Source: CALMEC01 sp963777565 (GTDB lineage Bacteria > Actinomycetota > Thermoleophilia > Miltoncostaeales > Miltoncostaeaceae). Taken from it: 64,000 nt of DNA. Numbering within the stretch: position 1 is the stretch's first letter; each line of letters begins with the position of its first letter. The notes under the pieces were generated by a model. That model was not told where the DNA came from, did not search any database, and saw only the letters and a program-made list of their open reading frames with translations. Where the stretch lies: contig CAVZQZ010000006.1 of assembly GCA_963777565.1 (NCBI GenBank), positions 124,001 through 188,000 on the forward strand, written 5' to 3'. Positions 18,448 through 26,494 of the stretch are shown here, in pieces. A program made the position numbers and the translations under genes.

Positions 18448-18501
18448 AGCAGTCCCGCCGGGTGACACACGGACGGTCCGCCCACTCGCGGGTGGTCCCT
18501 G

Positions 18502-18523
18502 ATAGTGGTAGATTGACCACTAT
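18502..18523 (+). promoter_or_regulatory. inverted repeat overlapping a leaderless start (probable operator and -10 box)
   Basis: ATAGTGG (18502-18508) and CCACTAT (18517-18523) are perfect 7-bp arms around TAGATTGA. The TAGATT inside (18509-18514) fits a -10 hexamer, placing transcription start at about the A of the ATG at 18522. The mRNA would then have no leader. A protein bound here would block the promoter, which suggests autorepression of the downstream pair. Confidence 0.6.
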
Positions 18524-19001
18524 GGCGTTTGTCGTGGCACGGCGTGACGGGCGTTTCGAGATCCGCGAGAGCGTGGCGACGCCACAGGGGCCGCGGGCAC
18601 ATACTCTGGCGACGTTCCGTGAGCTCTCGGACGAGGTGCTCGACCGCGCCCAGGTCCGGGCAACGACCCCGTTCGACCGCGAGCGTGTCAACCGCCGGGC
18701 GCTCCAGCTGGGCGCGCCGCGCTCCACAGGTGCCACGGCCCGGCTCGGCTGGCGGCTCCTGGCCGAGCTCGAGTCGGGTCACGACGTCCCCCCGGTGCTG
18801 GCCGGCGCGCTCGCCGCCCGGCTCGCAGGCGACGCAGTGCCCACGCCCGACACCCTCGCCCCGCTGTCGGACTGGTTCGGCGCGAGTCTGCAGGAGCGCG
18901 GCGACGCCCTGCGTGACCTCCTGAGGCTCGCCGACCGCATTCCGCGGCGGCCCCCGCGGCGCGGCAAGCGCTTCCCCCGCATCGCGTCCGCACGGCCGTG
19001 A
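18522..19001 (+). CDS. small protein, probable antitoxin-like partner of a nucleotidyltransferase
   Basis: 159 residues. It starts MAFVVARRDGRFEIRESVAT, a short beta-hairpin opening that I associate with actinobacterial proteins encoded just before nucleotidyltransferase genes. The middle is helical, and the C-terminal 15 residues are strongly basic (RRPPRRGKRFPR), fitting DNA or RNA contact. It has no recognised catalytic motif. Its stop overlaps the GTG of the next gene by four bases (GTGA). With the operator over its start codon, this is the arrangement of an autoregulated toxin-antitoxin or AbiE-like pair. The role is inferred from context only. Confidence 0.7.
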   Translation: MAFVVARRDGRFEIRESVATPQGPRAHTLATFRELSDEVLDRAQVRATTPFDRERVNRRALQLGAPRSTGATARLGWRLLAELESGHDVPPVLAGALAARLAGDAVPTPDTLAPLSDWFGASLQERGDALRDLLRLADRIPRRPPRRGKRFPRIASARP

Positions 19002-19570
19002 CCGCCGAGCCCGCACTCGACGAGAAGATCGTCCTGGTCCACCGGGCGCTCGACGACGCCGGTGTGGGTCACGCATTCGGAGGTGCGCTCGCGCTCGCCT
19101 ACTACGCCGAGCCGCGCGCGACGATCGACGTCGACGTCAACATCTTCGTGCCGCCCCGCCGCGCGGGGCGCGCGCTTGACGCCATCGGCTCACTCGGGGT
19201 TCCCATCGATCGGGCCGCCGCGCTCGCCGATGCCCGCCGCGACGGCCAGCTGCGGCTGCGGTGGGGTCGGTCGCCCCTGGACCTGTTCTTCGCGTACGAC
19301 CCGTTCCACGTGGCCTGCGAGGCGTCGCGTCGGTTCGTCCCCTTCGGCGACTCCCGCATCCCGATCCTCGCGCCGGAGCACCTCATCGTCTGCAAGGCGG
19401 TGTTCGACCGGCGCAAGGACTGGCTCGACATCGAGCAGATGCTGTTCATCACCGCCAGAGATCTCGACGTCCCCGCGGTCACGAGCTGGAGCATCCGCAT
19501 CATGGGCGCCGACGACCGACGCACACGCCGCCTCGGCGATCTCATGCGGTCCATCGTCGGCGTCGCCTGA
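18998..19570 (+). CDS. nucleotidyltransferase-fold protein (AbiEii/MNT-like)
   Basis: 190 residues with a GTG start. The polymerase-beta nucleotidyltransferase signature is visible at the N-terminus: FGGALALAYYAEPRATIDVDVNIFV, in which the GG and the Asp-x-Asp (IDVDV) would bind nucleotide and metal. APEHLIVCKAVFDRRKDWLDIEQML is the conserved helical segment shared with the DUF1814/AbiEii group. Such proteins act as toxins that modify tRNA or as antitoxins that nucleotidylate HEPN toxins. No HEPN gene is adjacent. The paired upstream gene is the likely partner. Confidence 0.78.
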   Translation: MTAEPALDEKIVLVHRALDDAGVGHAFGGALALAYYAEPRATIDVDVNIFVPPRRAGRALDAIGSLGVPIDRAAALADARRDGQLRLRWGRSPLDLFFAYDPFHVACEASRRFVPFGDSRIPILAPEHLIVCKAVFDRRKDWLDIEQMLFITARDLDVPAVTSWSIRIMGADDRRTRRLGDLMRSIVGVA

Positions 19571-19599
19571 CGACGCTCCCCCTCGCTCACCCCTCAGGG

Positions 19600-19629
19600 T
19601 TGACATGTGACTAATTAGTCACCTATTCT
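19600..19629 (+). promoter_or_regulatory. promoter with a 16-bp palindromic ArsR operator
   Basis: TTGACA (19600-19605) and TATTCT (19624-19629) are spaced by 18 bases. Between them sits the perfect palindrome GTGACTAATTAGTCAC (19607-19622). The predicted start, seven bases after the -10, is the A of the ATG at 19636, so the transcript is probably leaderless. The downstream gene encodes an ArsR-type repressor, so autoregulation is the simple reading. Confidence 0.8.
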
Positions 19630-19635
19630 CGGGGC

Positions 19636-20382
19636 ATGGACGCGGTGTTCAAAGCCCTCGCCGATCAGACCCGACGCACCCTGCTGGACGAGCTCTTCCG
19701 GAACGACGGTCAGACGCTCGGCGAGCTCGAGGAGCGCTTCGCCATGACCCGATTCGGCGTCATGAAGCACCTCAAGCAGCTGGAGGAGGCGGGCCTCGTG
19801 GTCACCAAGCGACGGGGCCGCGAGAAGCTGCACTTCCTCAACCCCGTCCCGATCCGGCTCGTCCACGACCGCTGGGTGAGCAAGTACGCCGAGCCCTGGG
19901 CCGAGGGGCTCAGCGGCCTGAAAACTCGACTGGAGACTCCCATGGAGAAGGTATTCGAGATCTACATCCGCACCACCCCGGAGCGGCTCTGGGACGCCAT
20001 CACCGACCCCGAGATCCGCAGCAAGTACACGTTCGGGGCCCGGGTCACCTCGGATTGGACACCCGGCTCACGCGTCGAGATGCACCACCCCGCCGGTCTC
20101 CTCGGCGAGGGCGAAGTCCTCGAGGTCGATCCTCCGCGCCGTCTCGTGCAGACAATGGTCGCGCTCTGGAGCGACGAGGTGAAGGCCGAGGGGACGTCAC
20201 GCGTCATCTGGGAGATCGAGCCCGTCGCCGACTCGTGCCGCCTCACGGTGACCCACGATCAGCTTCGCGAGGGCGCCAACAACGAGCTGTACGGCGGTTG
20301 GCCGATGATCCTCTCCGGCCTGAAGACCTGGCTCGAGACGGGGGAGCTCCTCACGACCCCCGGCTCGCTGATGTACGGCTGA
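19636..20382 (+). CDS. ArsR-family regulator fused to an SRPBCC (AHSA1) domain
   Basis: 248 residues. Residues 1-95 are a winged helix: MDAVFKALADQTRRTLLDEL and FAMTRFGVMKHLKQLEEAGLV include the recognition helix. Residues about 100-245 are a START/SRPBCC ligand-binding domain of the AHSA1 type (EIYIRTTPERLWDAITDPE). The fusion suggests a regulator whose cavity binds a small hydrophobic ligand and relieves repression of its own gene. There is no metal-binding Cys cluster of the classical ArsR type. The gene is monocistronic and ends at a hairpin shared with the convergent LLM gene. Confidence 0.9.
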   Translation: MDAVFKALADQTRRTLLDELFRNDGQTLGELEERFAMTRFGVMKHLKQLEEAGLVVTKRRGREKLHFLNPVPIRLVHDRWVSKYAEPWAEGLSGLKTRLETPMEKVFEIYIRTTPERLWDAITDPEIRSKYTFGARVTSDWTPGSRVEMHHPAGLLGEGEVLEVDPPRRLVQTMVALWSDEVKAEGTSRVIWEIEPVADSCRLTVTHDQLREGANNELYGGWPMILSGLKTWLETGELLTTPGSLMYG

Positions 20383-20400
20383 AAACCCGCTTGCAGAACG

Positions 20401-20426
20401 GGCCGGCGGCGCCACAACCGCCGGCC
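20401..20426. terminator. hairpin between convergent genes
   Basis: A perfect 9-bp stem (20401-20409 with 20418-20426) with an 8-base loop lies between the stop codons of the ArsR-SRPBCC gene and the LLM oxidoreductase gene. It probably terminates both transcripts. Confidence 0.65.
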
Positions 20427-21442
20427 TATGCGGCCTCCCTGCCGCGTGCGAGGCCGAACGCGTCGGCGATGAGCTCGTACGAGCGCTTGCGCTCCCCGTG
20501 GTCGTGCACGGTGGTCATGACCATCACCTCGGCGGCGCCGGTGTCGCGCACCAACTCGAGAATGCCGTCCCGCACCTCCGCCGGCGTACCGAGCACCTGG
20601 GCGCGGCGGTACCGTCGCAGCTGGTCCGACTCGTCCTCGGTCCACGCGTGCGCGGCCGCCTCCTCCGGGGTGGGCAGCTTGCCGGCCCGCCCCTGGCGCA
20701 TGCGAACCACGCCCAACCCGAGCGACAGCGCCAGCTCCTGCGCGCGCTCGGTCCGATCCGCGCAGATCGCCGACACCGTCAGGATCGCGTACGGCTCCGA
20801 GCGCTGCGCCGACGGCCGGAACTCCTCGCGGTACCGGCGAATCGCGTCGGCCGCACCGCGTGGGTTGAGGTGCCGCGCGAACGCGAACCCCAGGCCGAAC
20901 GCTGCCGCGACCTGCGCCCCGTACTCGCTGGATCCCAGGATCCACACCGGCGGCAGCGGCAGCTCCGCGGGCTCGGCGCGTACCGTCCGGTAGGGGTGGT
21001 CGTCGGGGAATCCCCCGCCGGCGAACGCGAAGAGCTCGGCCAGCTGGCTCGGAAAGTCATTCGCGTCCTGTGCGCCCCGCCGCAGCGCGAAGGCTGTGGT
21101 GGGGTCCGTGCCGGGGGCGCGGCCGATGCCGAGATCGATCCGCCCGGGGTGGAGCGCTTCGAGCACGCGGAACGTCTCCGCCGTGTGCAGGGCGCTGTGG
21201 TTCGGGAGCATCACGCCGCCCGACCCCACGCGGATGCGCTCGGTGGCGTCGGCGACGTGCCCGATCATGACGGGCGGCGCCGGGCACGCCATGCCGGGCG
21301 CGTTGTGGTGCTCGGCGACCCAGTAGCGGGCGTATCCGAGGTGGTCGGCGAGGCGGGCCAGATCGACCGTGTTGCGGATCGCGTCGCCGGCCGTCGCGCC
21401 AGCCGGCACCGGGGTGAGATCGAGGACCGAGAGCGGGGTCAT
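20426..21442 (-). CDS. LLM class flavin-dependent oxidoreductase (luciferase-like)
   Basis: 338 residues. The bacterial luciferase-like TIM barrel is recognised from LSVLDLTPVPAGATAGDAI, LGYARYWVAEHHN, IRVGSGGVMLPNHSAL and RIDLGIGRAPGTDP. This set is typical of the MsnO8/YwbD group that uses FMNH2 or F420. The cofactor cannot be decided, though F420 is common in these actinobacteria. The ATG at 21442 is preferred; a GTG 12 bases upstream is possible. It lies 13 bases after ogt on the same strand and may share its transcript. Confidence 0.9.
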   Translation of the reverse strand: MTPLSVLDLTPVPAGATAGDAIRNTVDLARLADHLGYARYWVAEHHNAPGMACPAPPVMIGHVADATERIRVGSGGVMLPNHSALHTAETFRVLEALHPGRIDLGIGRAPGTDPTTAFALRRGAQDANDFPSQLAELFAFAGGGFPDDHPYRTVRAEPAELPLPPVWILGSSEYGAQVAAAFGLGFAFARHLNPRGAADAIRRYREEFRPSAQRSEPYAILTVSAICADRTERAQELALSLGLGVVRMRQGRAGKLPTPEEAAAHAWTEDESDQLRRYRRAQVLGTPAEVRDGILELVRDTGAAEVMVMTTVHDHGERKRSYELIADAFGLARGREAA

Positions 21443-21455
21443 GCGACCCCGCACC

Positions 21456-21950
21456 CTACCCGGCTGCAGCGGCTGCGGTCTCGTGGTCGATCAACCAGCG
21501 CTTCATCGCGATGCCCTCCTGGCTCGGCCCGCCGTATCCGGTGAGCGCCCCGCTCGCGCCGATCACCCGATGGCACGGCACGACGATCGGCAGGGGGTTG
21601 CGCCCGTTGGCCCCGCCGACGGCCCGCGCGGCCCCCGGCCTGCCGACCCGTTCGGCGAGCTGACCGTAGCTCTCCGTCGCCCCGTACGGGATGCGCGCGA
21701 GGGCGTCCCACACCTCGCGCTGGAACGGGCTGCCCTCGACGTCCAGCGGAAGGTCGAAGTCGCGTCGCTCGCCACGGAAGTACTCATCGAGCTGCCGGCG
21801 GGTCTCGGCGAGGACCGCGGTGTCGGCGTCGTCATCGGCGCGCCGGGCCGGCCGCGTTCCGAGCGGCAGGCGGATCGCACGGAGGCCGGTGCCGGATGCG
21901 ACGAGCACGAGCTCGCCGATCGGCGTCTGCATTGTGGTCTGGTAGATCAT
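21456..21950 (-). CDS. ogt: methylated-DNA--protein-cysteine S-methyltransferase
   Basis: 164 residues. It repairs O6-methylguanine by transferring the methyl group to its own Cys in PIVVPCHRVIGASG. The helix-turn-helix region before it reads RIPYGATESYGQLAERVGRP, and the C-terminal GYGGPSQEGIAMKRWLI completes the family pattern. Its ATG overlaps the stop of the Ada-AlkA gene (TGATG), so both repair proteins are translated from one message. Confidence 0.96.
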   Translation of the reverse strand: MIYQTTMQTPIGELVLVASGTGLRAIRLPLGTRPARRADDDADTAVLAETRRQLDEYFRGERRDFDLPLDVEGSPFQREVWDALARIPYGATESYGQLAERVGRPGAARAVGGANGRNPLPIVVPCHRVIGASGALTGYGGPSQEGIAMKRWLIDHETAAAAAG

Positions 21951-23419
21951 CAGTCACCTCCGAGGGTCGTCCACAGATGATGGGTGGCGTAGGCGCGCCA
22001 GGGGCGCCAACGCTCAGCGAGTTGCGCCACCTCGCGCGGCGAGGTTCCGGCACCGAGACGCGCAAGCGCCTGACGCACGCCGAGATCGCTCGCGGGGAAC
22101 GCGTCGGGGTCGCCGAGGGCGCGCATCGCGACGTACTCGGCGGTCCACGGGCCGATGCCGGCCACGCCGACGAGACCATGGCGCACCGCGTCCCGGTCGC
22201 CGCCGGCATCGAGTTCGAGCTCGCCGCTCGCCACGCGGCCGCACGCGTCCCGCAGGGCTCGCCGCCGCGCCGCCGGCAGCGGCAGCACCTCGTCGGGAGC
22301 CTCCGCGATCGCTCCCGCGGACGGGAACGTCGAGCTGAGCGAGCCGCCCGCGTCGTCGACGGGGTCGCCGAGCCGCGCTGCGATGCGCCCGAGCACGGTG
22401 CGTACGCCGGCCACGGACACCTGCTGCCCGACGACGGCCCGAACGAGCGCCTCGGAGCCGTCGACCGCGCCGGGCGAGCGAAGCCCCGGCCGCCTCCTGA
22501 CGAGCCCGCCGATCGCGTCGTCGGCGCCGAGCACGTCGGCGATGGCGATCGGGTCGGCGTCGAGGTCGAGCAGGCGCCGGCACCGCTGGACGGCCGCCTG
22601 GGTGTCGGCCACCGAGTCGAGCTCGAGCGCGCACTGAACGTGCCCATCGTCCACTCGGAGCGCGACGATCCCGCGGCCGTGCGGCAGGTCCAGCGTGCGC
22701 CGGAAGCTCTCGCCGTCCCACTCCTCCACCCCGGCGACCGCCCGGTCGCCGAGGAACCGCAGGAGCGCTCCCGCGTCGTAGGGACGGCGGAAGGGCAGCC
22801 GGACGGTGACGGCGCCGGGCGCGGGCGATGTCCCGCCGGACCGCGCACGCCGGAGCTCGCCGGGGCGGGCGGCGAAGACCTCGCGGATCGTGTCGTTGAA
22901 CTGCCGGACGCTCCGGAATCCGGCCGCGAGCGCGACCTCGGCGAACGGCATCGCTGTGGTCTCGATGAGCACGCGAGCGGTCTGAGCCCGCTGCGCCCGG
23001 GCCAGCGCGAGCGGCCCGGCGCCGAGCTCGCCGATGAGTAGGCGATTGAGGTGCCGGTCCGACACCGCCAGCCTGCGGGCGAGGCCCGGCACCCCCTCGC
23101 GGTCGACGGCGCCGTCGGCGATGAGCCGCATCGCGCGCCCCACCAGGTCGGCCCTGACGTTCCACTCGGGGGAGCCGGGCGAGGCGTCGGGGCGGCACCG
23201 CTTGCAGGCACGAAACCCCGCGCGCTGGGCTGCGGCGGCCGACGCGTAGAACCGCATGTTCTTGGGCTTGGGCTGCACCGGGGTCGGACACGAGGGGCGG
23301 CAGTAGATGCCCGTCGACGCGACGCCCACGATGAACCACCCGTCGAACCGCGCGTCGCGGCTCTGGCACGCTCGGATGCATTGCTCGCGCTCGGGAATCA
23401 CAGATGCATCATTGCGCAC
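21950..23419 (-). CDS. alkA: Ada zinc domain / AraC / AlkA DNA-3-methyladenine glycosylase fusion
   Basis: 489 residues with three parts. Residues 1-80 are the Ada N-terminal zinc domain with GIYCRPSC (Cys40, Cys44) and a distal ACKRC pair; it accepts methyl groups from phosphotriesters. Residues about 90-190 form an AraC helix-turn-helix pair. Residues 200-489 are AlkA: an N-terminal AlkA domain, a helix-hairpin-helix GVAGIGPWTAEYVAMRALG, and the catalytic Asp in FPASDLGV. The protein senses alkylation, probably activates this operon, and excises alkylated bases. The acceptor methyltransferase domain of classical Ada is absent and is supplied by the coupled ogt gene. Confidence 0.95.
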   Translation of the reverse strand: MRNDASVIPEREQCIRACQSRDARFDGWFIVGVASTGIYCRPSCPTPVQPKPKNMRFYASAAAAQRAGFRACKRCRPDASPGSPEWNVRADLVGRAMRLIADGAVDREGVPGLARRLAVSDRHLNRLLIGELGAGPLALARAQRAQTARVLIETTAMPFAEVALAAGFRSVRQFNDTIREVFAARPGELRRARSGGTSPAPGAVTVRLPFRRPYDAGALLRFLGDRAVAGVEEWDGESFRRTLDLPHGRGIVALRVDDGHVQCALELDSVADTQAAVQRCRRLLDLDADPIAIADVLGADDAIGGLVRRRPGLRSPGAVDGSEALVRAVVGQQVSVAGVRTVLGRIAARLGDPVDDAGGSLSSTFPSAGAIAEAPDEVLPLPAARRRALRDACGRVASGELELDAGGDRDAVRHGLVGVAGIGPWTAEYVAMRALGDPDAFPASDLGVRQALARLGAGTSPREVAQLAERWRPWRAYATHHLWTTLGGD

Positions 23420-23444
23420 GCCGCGGCCAGATTCTGGCGGGAAT

Positions 23445-23460
23445 CGGACACGGGTGTCCG
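23445..23460. promoter_or_regulatory. inverted repeat upstream of the alkA-ogt operon
   Basis: CGGACAC / GTGTCCG arms (7 bp) with two bases between them lie 26 bases upstream of the alkA start and just after the end of the LuxR gene. It could be an Ada-type operator or a short terminator; spacing alone cannot separate these. Confidence 0.4.
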
Positions 23461-23488
23461 GTGGCGCCGTGTGGGCGTCACCGCGAAA

Positions 23489-26335
23489 TCAGGGGGGTGG
23501 ATCGCGGATCGGCTCCGTGTCAGCTGGGGAACCGGGCGGACCGGGTTGTGTGGTCAGGAGCCGCGCGAGTCGAGTCCGGGAGCGAACGCCGAGCTTCTCG
23601 TAGACCTTCGTGAGGTGGTACTCCACCGTCTTGACGCTCAGGAAGAGGGAGGCTGCGGCCTCGCGATTCGTCGCGCCGTCAACGACGGCGAGCGCGACCC
23701 TGAGCTCCTGGGGGGTGAGCTCCTCGTACGCGCTGCGTCGCTGCCCGACCGACTCGCCGGTGGCGTTGAGCTCGAAACGGGCACGCTCAGCCCAGGGCAC
23801 AGCCCCGAGCGCTTCGAAGGTCGCCAGGGCAGATCTCAGGGGCGCGCGCGCGTCGCCACGACGTCTGGCACGCCGTCGCCGTTCGCCGAGCAAGAGATTC
23901 GTCCGAGCCTCCTCGAACGGATCGGAAGCCAGGCGATGCTCGATCAGCGCCCGCTCGAAGTGTCCCTCGAAGTCGTCTCCCGTACCGGTGAGCCCTCTGC
24001 AACGTGCGGCGATCGCACGCGGTCCGGGTCGCTGCGCCTCGGTCGCGCGCTGCTCGAGCGCATCCAATACTCGTCGTGTCTCCTCCACACGACCCGCCTT
24101 GACGAGCGCCTCGATCAGATCACCGCGATGGGGAGCCGCCCCCGGATCGCGAACCTGACGCCCATCGGCGAGCTCGACGACGGATGAGAACACTTCGACC
24201 GCCCGGTCAACGTCGCCGACTGCCAGTGCCGAGAGTCCGAGGGCTGGCAGCTCGAGACCGCGAGTCCAAGGCTCGGACGAGATGGCGGATCGCACCGCAC
24301 CGAGCCGCCCCACGGCCTCGGAGCAGTCCTCGATGCGACCCGTCGCCGCGTCGAACCGGGCGCGAACAGCGAGGCATCGCGCAAGGGCGAGCGTCTGATG
24401 CATCGCCTCGGCGAGCTCGACCCCTTCGGCCGCGGCAGCATGACCGTGGCTCCAGCGACCGGCCCGCCACTCGAGGTCGGCTGTCACCTCGAGGATGAGG
24501 GGGAGCTCCGACGGCGACCGCTCACGCGCAGTCTGTGTCAGTCGGCCCAGGACGTGACGCGCAGCCGTGACGCGGTCGGTCCACAACAGCACCCGCGCGA
24601 GACCGAGCGCGTGATGCTCGCCCTCAAGCGGCGCATCCGCCTCCTCGACGCGCTGCCGCCATCGTTCGAGTAAGGGGCGTGCCTCGTCCAGCCGTCCGAG
24701 CAGCACCATCGCCAGCACGATGGCGGCCTCGGCCTGTGCCTCTGATCCGAGCGCCCGACAGAGCGCATACGCCCGGCGGGCATCCGGGACTCCGGGGTCC
24801 ATCTCGAACGTCCACAACGCCGGCATTGCCGCGTCGATGAGCATGAGCGACGCGCGTTGGCGGTTCCACGCCTCGAGGCGTGTTGCTTCTTCCACGAGCA
24901 CTCCTCGTGCGGCAGAGAGGCGCCCTTGTGACGCGGCGATTCGAGCAAGGATCCAGCGGAGCTCTGCTCGAGACGTGGGGTCGCCGGCGATCGCCAGGCC
25001 TTCGAAGACAAGCGACTCCGCTGCCGCGGTGTTGCCGCCTTCCTGCGCGGCACCTGCCGCGGCGATGAGCCTCCGAAGCTGGGTCGCCCGGTCGGCGGTG
25101 AGGCCCGCAGCGCGAGCGAACGCGCGAGAGGCCGCAAGGGCGCCGCCACGCGCCCGCTGGCGTTTCGCGACCGTCTCGAGCGCGGACCCCACATCCTCGT
25201 CCGGTCCGGTGGTCGCCGCGGCGAGGTGCCAAGCCCATGCGTCTCCGAGCCGGCCGAGACCGCCCGCTCGTGCGATCGCGGCGTGCGCCGCTCGACGAGC
25301 CGCGGGCTCCAGACCGTGGTAGGCGGCGCTCCGGAACAGCGGATGAACGAACTCGGCACGGTCGCCGAGTGGCATCAAGACTCCCGCGGCCTCGGCCGGC
25401 TCGAGATCGGCCAGGCGGAGACCGTGTCCCTCGAGCGCGAGCTTCAGCACGTTCCCGCCGCCCGGCCGCCCGAGCGCCGCCATGACACCGAGCGCGCGAC
25501 GTGTTGGCGCAGGGAGGGCCGCCACGGTCGACGAAAAGGCGAGATCAGGTTGAAGGCCGACAGCCGGAGGGTCGTCCAAGGCGACCGCGCCGATGAGCTG
25601 GAGGGGATCGAGCCGCCGCGCGGCCTCGCCGAGTGCGAGCGGATTGCCGCCGGTCGCCGCGACGAGCGCCGATACGACATCGGACGGGACGGCACCCTCG
25701 GTGTGTATCTCGAGCAGGGCACGCGCGGCGTCGTGATCCAACCCTTCCAAATGGTGCTCAAGGACGCCGGACCGGCGCGTCCCCGCCGGCGGCTCCCGTC
25801 CCGCGATGAGAAGCACGACGCCCTCGCTCCTCAGGCGCCGCGACGCGAAGAGCAATGCCTCGACTGAGGCGACATCGATCCACTGGACGTCGTCGATCAC
25901 GGCGAGTATCGGCCGCTGCTCCGCGAGGGCGGCGAGGATGTTGAGCGTCGCCACGCCGATCGCGAAGCGATCGGCTCCCACGGATCGGCCGGTGCCGAAC
26001 GCGCCTTCGAGGACCTTGACATGAGCAGGCGCCGATCCACGGACCTCGCCCATCGTTGCTGCGAGGAGCTCGTGGAGTCCGGAGAATGGCATCTCCGCCT
26101 CCTGCTCCACTCCCCGGGCTCGCACGATCCGGAAACCTTCCGCCTGCTCCTCCGCCGCGACGAGCAACGAGGTCTTCCCGATCCCCGCGGTCCCGACCAG
26201 GGCGAGGGCGCAGCTCTCGCCCCCCCGGGCGACATCGAGCGCGGCCGAGATGATCGCCCGCTCCGCGTCCCTTCCAACGAGGAGGCGTGGCTGGTGAACC
26301 GCCACGCCGGCCCCGAGTACGGGGGTCACCTCCAA
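23489..26335 (-). CDS. LuxR-family transcriptional regulator with AAA ATPase (MalT/LAL type)
   Basis: About 948 residues, the usual size of large LuxR regulators. The N-terminal ATPase carries Walker A (VGTAGIGKTS, about residue 50) and Walker B (ILAVIDDVQWID). The middle 500 residues are helical TPR-like repeats. The C-terminal helix-turn-helix is LTPQELRVALAVVDGATNRE followed by KTVEYHLTKVYEKLGVRSR. It binds DNA when an inducer and ATP are bound. The start codon is TTG at 26335 or GTG at 26329. It diverges from the aldehyde dehydrogenase gene across a 160-base gap, so that gene is a candidate target. Confidence 0.93.
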   Translation of the reverse strand: MEVTPVLGAGVAVHQPRLLVGRDAERAIISAALDVARGGESCALALVGTAGIGKTSLLVAAEEQAEGFRIVRARGVEQEAEMPFSGLHELLAATMGEVRGSAPAHVKVLEGAFGTGRSVGADRFAIGVATLNILAALAEQRPILAVIDDVQWIDVASVEALLFASRRLRSEGVVLLIAGREPPAGTRRSGVLEHHLEGLDHDAARALLEIHTEGAVPSDVVSALVAATGGNPLALGEAARRLDPLQLIGAVALDDPPAVGLQPDLAFSSTVAALPAPTRRALGVMAALGRPGGGNVLKLALEGHGLRLADLEPAEAAGVLMPLGDRAEFVHPLFRSAAYHGLEPAARRAAHAAIARAGGLGRLGDAWAWHLAAATTGPDEDVGSALETVAKRQRARGGALAASRAFARAAGLTADRATQLRRLIAAAGAAQEGGNTAAAESLVFEGLAIAGDPTSRAELRWILARIAASQGRLSAARGVLVEEATRLEAWNRQRASLMLIDAAMPALWTFEMDPGVPDARRAYALCRALGSEAQAEAAIVLAMVLLGRLDEARPLLERWRQRVEEADAPLEGEHHALGLARVLLWTDRVTAARHVLGRLTQTARERSPSELPLILEVTADLEWRAGRWSHGHAAAAEGVELAEAMHQTLALARCLAVRARFDAATGRIEDCSEAVGRLGAVRSAISSEPWTRGLELPALGLSALAVGDVDRAVEVFSSVVELADGRQVRDPGAAPHRGDLIEALVKAGRVEETRRVLDALEQRATEAQRPGPRAIAARCRGLTGTGDDFEGHFERALIEHRLASDPFEEARTNLLLGERRRRARRRGDARAPLRSALATFEALGAVPWAERARFELNATGESVGQRRSAYEELTPQELRVALAVVDGATNREAAASLFLSVKTVEYHLTKVYEKLGVRSRTRLARLLTTQPGPPGSPADTEPIRDPPP

Positions 26336-26494
26336 ATCGCCACCTCAATCGTCCATGTCGGACGACAACGTACGCGCTCCCCGACCTCGCGTGAAGGCCC
26401 GGGGCTGCGGACTAGGGCTTCTCCCGATTTCGCGATCCGTCGCCCCGGCTTACCGTCGGGCTCGACCGCAGTTCGATGAAAGGGAGGACCTGCA

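Noticed and set aside
22014..23381. Long Arg-rich ORFs in other frames over the alkA gene
   Set aside because: Frame shadows; the Ada zinc and AlkA motifs are in the 21950-23419 frame only.
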